A stretch of 64,000 nt of DNA from Sphingopyxis lindanitolerans (GTDB taxonomy: Bacteria > Pseudomonadota > Alphaproteobacteria > Sphingomonadales > Sphingomonadaceae): assembly GCF_002993885.1 (NCBI RefSeq), contig NZ_CM009578.1, positions 1,119,251-1,183,250 of the forward strand, in the 5' to 3' direction. The stretch's first letter is position 1, and every line of letters starts with the position of its first letter. The position numbers and the translations under genes are program-made. Shown piece by piece: positions 62,778-64,000 of this stretch. The notes below the pieces were generated by a model, which saw nothing but the letters and a program-made list of their open reading frames with translations, was not told where the DNA came from and made no database searches.

Positions 62778-63787
62778 ACTATGTGATCCGGGCGGCCACA
62801 CCGGGCGATCTGCAAAGCATCTATGAAATGGCGAAGCTGACCGGCGGCGGCTTCACCAACCTGCCCCCCGACCGGCAGGCACTGCGCGCCAAGCTCGAAC
62901 GCGCCGAAGCCGGTTTCGCATCGGACAGGGAATATCCGGGCGACGATCTGTATCTGATGGTGCTGGAGGATCTGGACAGCGGTGAGGTGCGCGGCACCTG
63001 CCAGATTTTCGGGCAGGTCGGCCAGCGCTGGCCCTTCTACAGCTATCGCATCGGCACCGACAGCAAGCATAGCGAGCAATTGGACCGCACCTTCCACGCG
63101 CAGGTGCTGATGCTCAGCAACGACCTCAACGGCGCGAGCGAGGTCGGCGGATTGTTCCTGCACCCCGCGGCGCGCGCCGGCGGGCTCGGGCTGCTGCTCG
63201 CGCGATCGCGCTACCTGTTCATCGCGCGCCACCGCGCACGCTTCGGCGACCGCATCCTCGCCGAACTGCGCGGGGTGATCGACGAAGCCGGGGGCTCGCC
63301 CTTCTGGGACGGGGTAGCGGGCAAATTCTTCGGGATGAATTTCCAGGAGGCCGACCAGTTCAACGCGGTCCACGGCAACCAGTTCATCGCCGACCTGATG
63401 CCCAAGCACCCCGTCTATATCGCGATGCTGCCCGACACCGCGCGCGCGGTGATCGGCATCCCGCATCCCACCGGACGCGCCGCGATGCGGATGCTCGAAA
63501 ATGAGGGCTTCGCCTTCGAAAATTATGTCGACATCTTCGATGGCGGCCCGACGATGACCGCACGCACCGACCAGGTCGCAAGCATCCGCGACGCCAGGCA
63601 GGTCGAGGTGACGGCGATCGGCGATGGTGGAGACGGGGGCGGCGCGGACGCGCTGATCGCGACCGGGCGGCTTGCCGATTTCCGCTGCTGTTTCGGCCGC
63701 ATGGGCGAAGGCGGCGCGATCGATGCCGAGGCGGCGCGGATATTGGGCGTCGGTGTCGGCGACGAAATAAGCTGGATCGGGCGCTGA
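62774..63787 (+). CDS. astA: Arginine N-succinyltransferase
   Basis: The 337-residue protein ([74 protein letters not shown]) transfers succinyl from succinyl-CoA to arginine, the first step of the AST pathway. The GTG start overlaps the M20 stop (GTGA). It is followed by astB after two bases. Confidence 0.95.
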   Translation: MNYVIRAATPGDLQSIYEMAKLTGGGFTNLPPDRQALRAKLERAEAGFASDREYPGDDLYLMVLEDLDSGEVRGTCQIFGQVGQRWPFYSYRIGTDSKHSEQLDRTFHAQVLMLSNDLNGASEVGGLFLHPAARAGGLGLLLARSRYLFIARHRARFGDRILAELRGVIDEAGGSPFWDGVAGKFFGMNFQEADQFNAVHGNQFIADLMPKHPVYIAMLPDTARAVIGIPHPTGRAAMRMLENEGFAFENYVDIFDGGPTMTARTDQVASIRDARQVEVTAIGDGGDGGGADALIATGRLADFRCCFGRMGEGGAIDAEAARILGVGVGDEISWIGR

Positions 63788-63788
63788 C

Positions 63789-64000
63789 ATGCTCACCGAA
63801 ATCAATTTCGACGGCATCATCGGACCGACGCATAATTATGCCGGGCTCAGCCGCGGCAATATCGCATCGGCAAGCAATGCCGGCGGCGTATCGCAGCCGC
63901 GCGCCGCGGCGTTGCAGGGCATCGAAAAGATGTGCCACACGATCGCGCTCGGCCTGCCCCAAGGTCTGTTCATGCCGCTGGATCGCCCCGACGCGCCGTG
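63789..64000 (+). CDS. astB: N-succinylarginine dihydrolase, N-terminal part (runs off the window)
   Basis: The first 70 codons are visible: [20 protein letters not shown], then [20 protein letters not shown], the typical AstB N-terminus. AstB removes two ammonia and CO2 from succinylarginine to give succinylornithine. The gene continues past base 64000. Confidence 0.93.
   Translation, partial: MLTEINFDGIIGPTHNYAGLSRGNIASASNAGGVSQPRAAALQGIEKMCHTIALGLPQGLFMPLDRPDAP

Overview
The window looks like chromosome of an alphaproteobacterium of the Sphingomonadales, most like Sphingopyxis or a near relative. The G+C content is high, and several operon layouts are typical of that order: rpmF-plsX-fabH-ihfA-merR, infA-maf-short RNase E/G-yacG next to tRNA-Phe, a class I lysyl-tRNA synthetase, and a large exosortase A (XrtA) polysaccharide locus. 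This is inferred from gene content and order; no rRNA or other taxonomic marker is present.

Layout. 1-1329: start of ctaD and all of ctaC (aa3-type cytochrome oxidase), transcribed leftward. 1563-5421: pyrE-pdxJ-acpS-lepB and an AI-2E family permease. 5455-6461: a membrane-anchored FKBP isomerase and rpsU. 6772-10667: a class II aldolase, an orphan [2Fe-2S] subunit, an RcnB-like secreted protein with acidic/Asn repeats, and a secreted amidohydrolase. 10677-20878: a membrane PAS-GGDEF-EAL-PilZ protein, a fatty acid desaturase, a short asparaginase-fold protein, lysS, a single-domain PilZ protein, a DinG-type helicase and a SixA phosphatase. 21013-24077: the merR/ihfA/fabH/plsX/rpmF cluster. 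24533-27254: a MAPEG protein, tRNA-Phe, yacG, a mini RNase E/G, maf and infA.

27450-48500 is the centre of the window: an exosortase A exopolysaccharide locus. The leftward operon runs AMP-ligase, PLP decarboxylase, export lipoprotein, Wzz-like chain-length protein, tyrosine autokinase, TIGR03016-type outer-membrane protein, ExeA-like ATPase, polysaccharide deacetylase, FemAB, TIGR03087-type glycosyltransferase, XrtA-EpsI fusion, amidotransferase, GNAT and a cupin/JmjC-like protein. A divergent rightward operon carries GNAT, acyl carrier protein and two alpha/beta hydrolases. Assembly, length control, export and protein sorting are all represented. The ligase/decarboxylase/ACP/GNAT/hydrolase set looks like a side pathway that makes and attaches a small acyl or amine group; its product cannot be told from sequence. 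No PEP-CTERM substrate was recognised in the window.

48708-63787 and beyond: trxB, a low-G+C secreted protein of unknown function, a methyltransferase, a secreted caspase-fold protein, trhO, a GMC oxidoreductase, a DJ-1/PfpI protein, malate synthase G, a ClC antiporter with CBS domains, a MarR regulator, and an arginine succinyltransferase block (M20 hydrolase, astA, start of astB).

The intergenic spaces are rich in imperfect palindromes of 30-210 bp belonging to several unrelated sequence families, many with CGTC...GACG ends. Two families have two copies each in this window. One element supplies the C-terminal codons and stop of trhO. No insertion sequence, prophage, CRISPR array or rRNA was seen.
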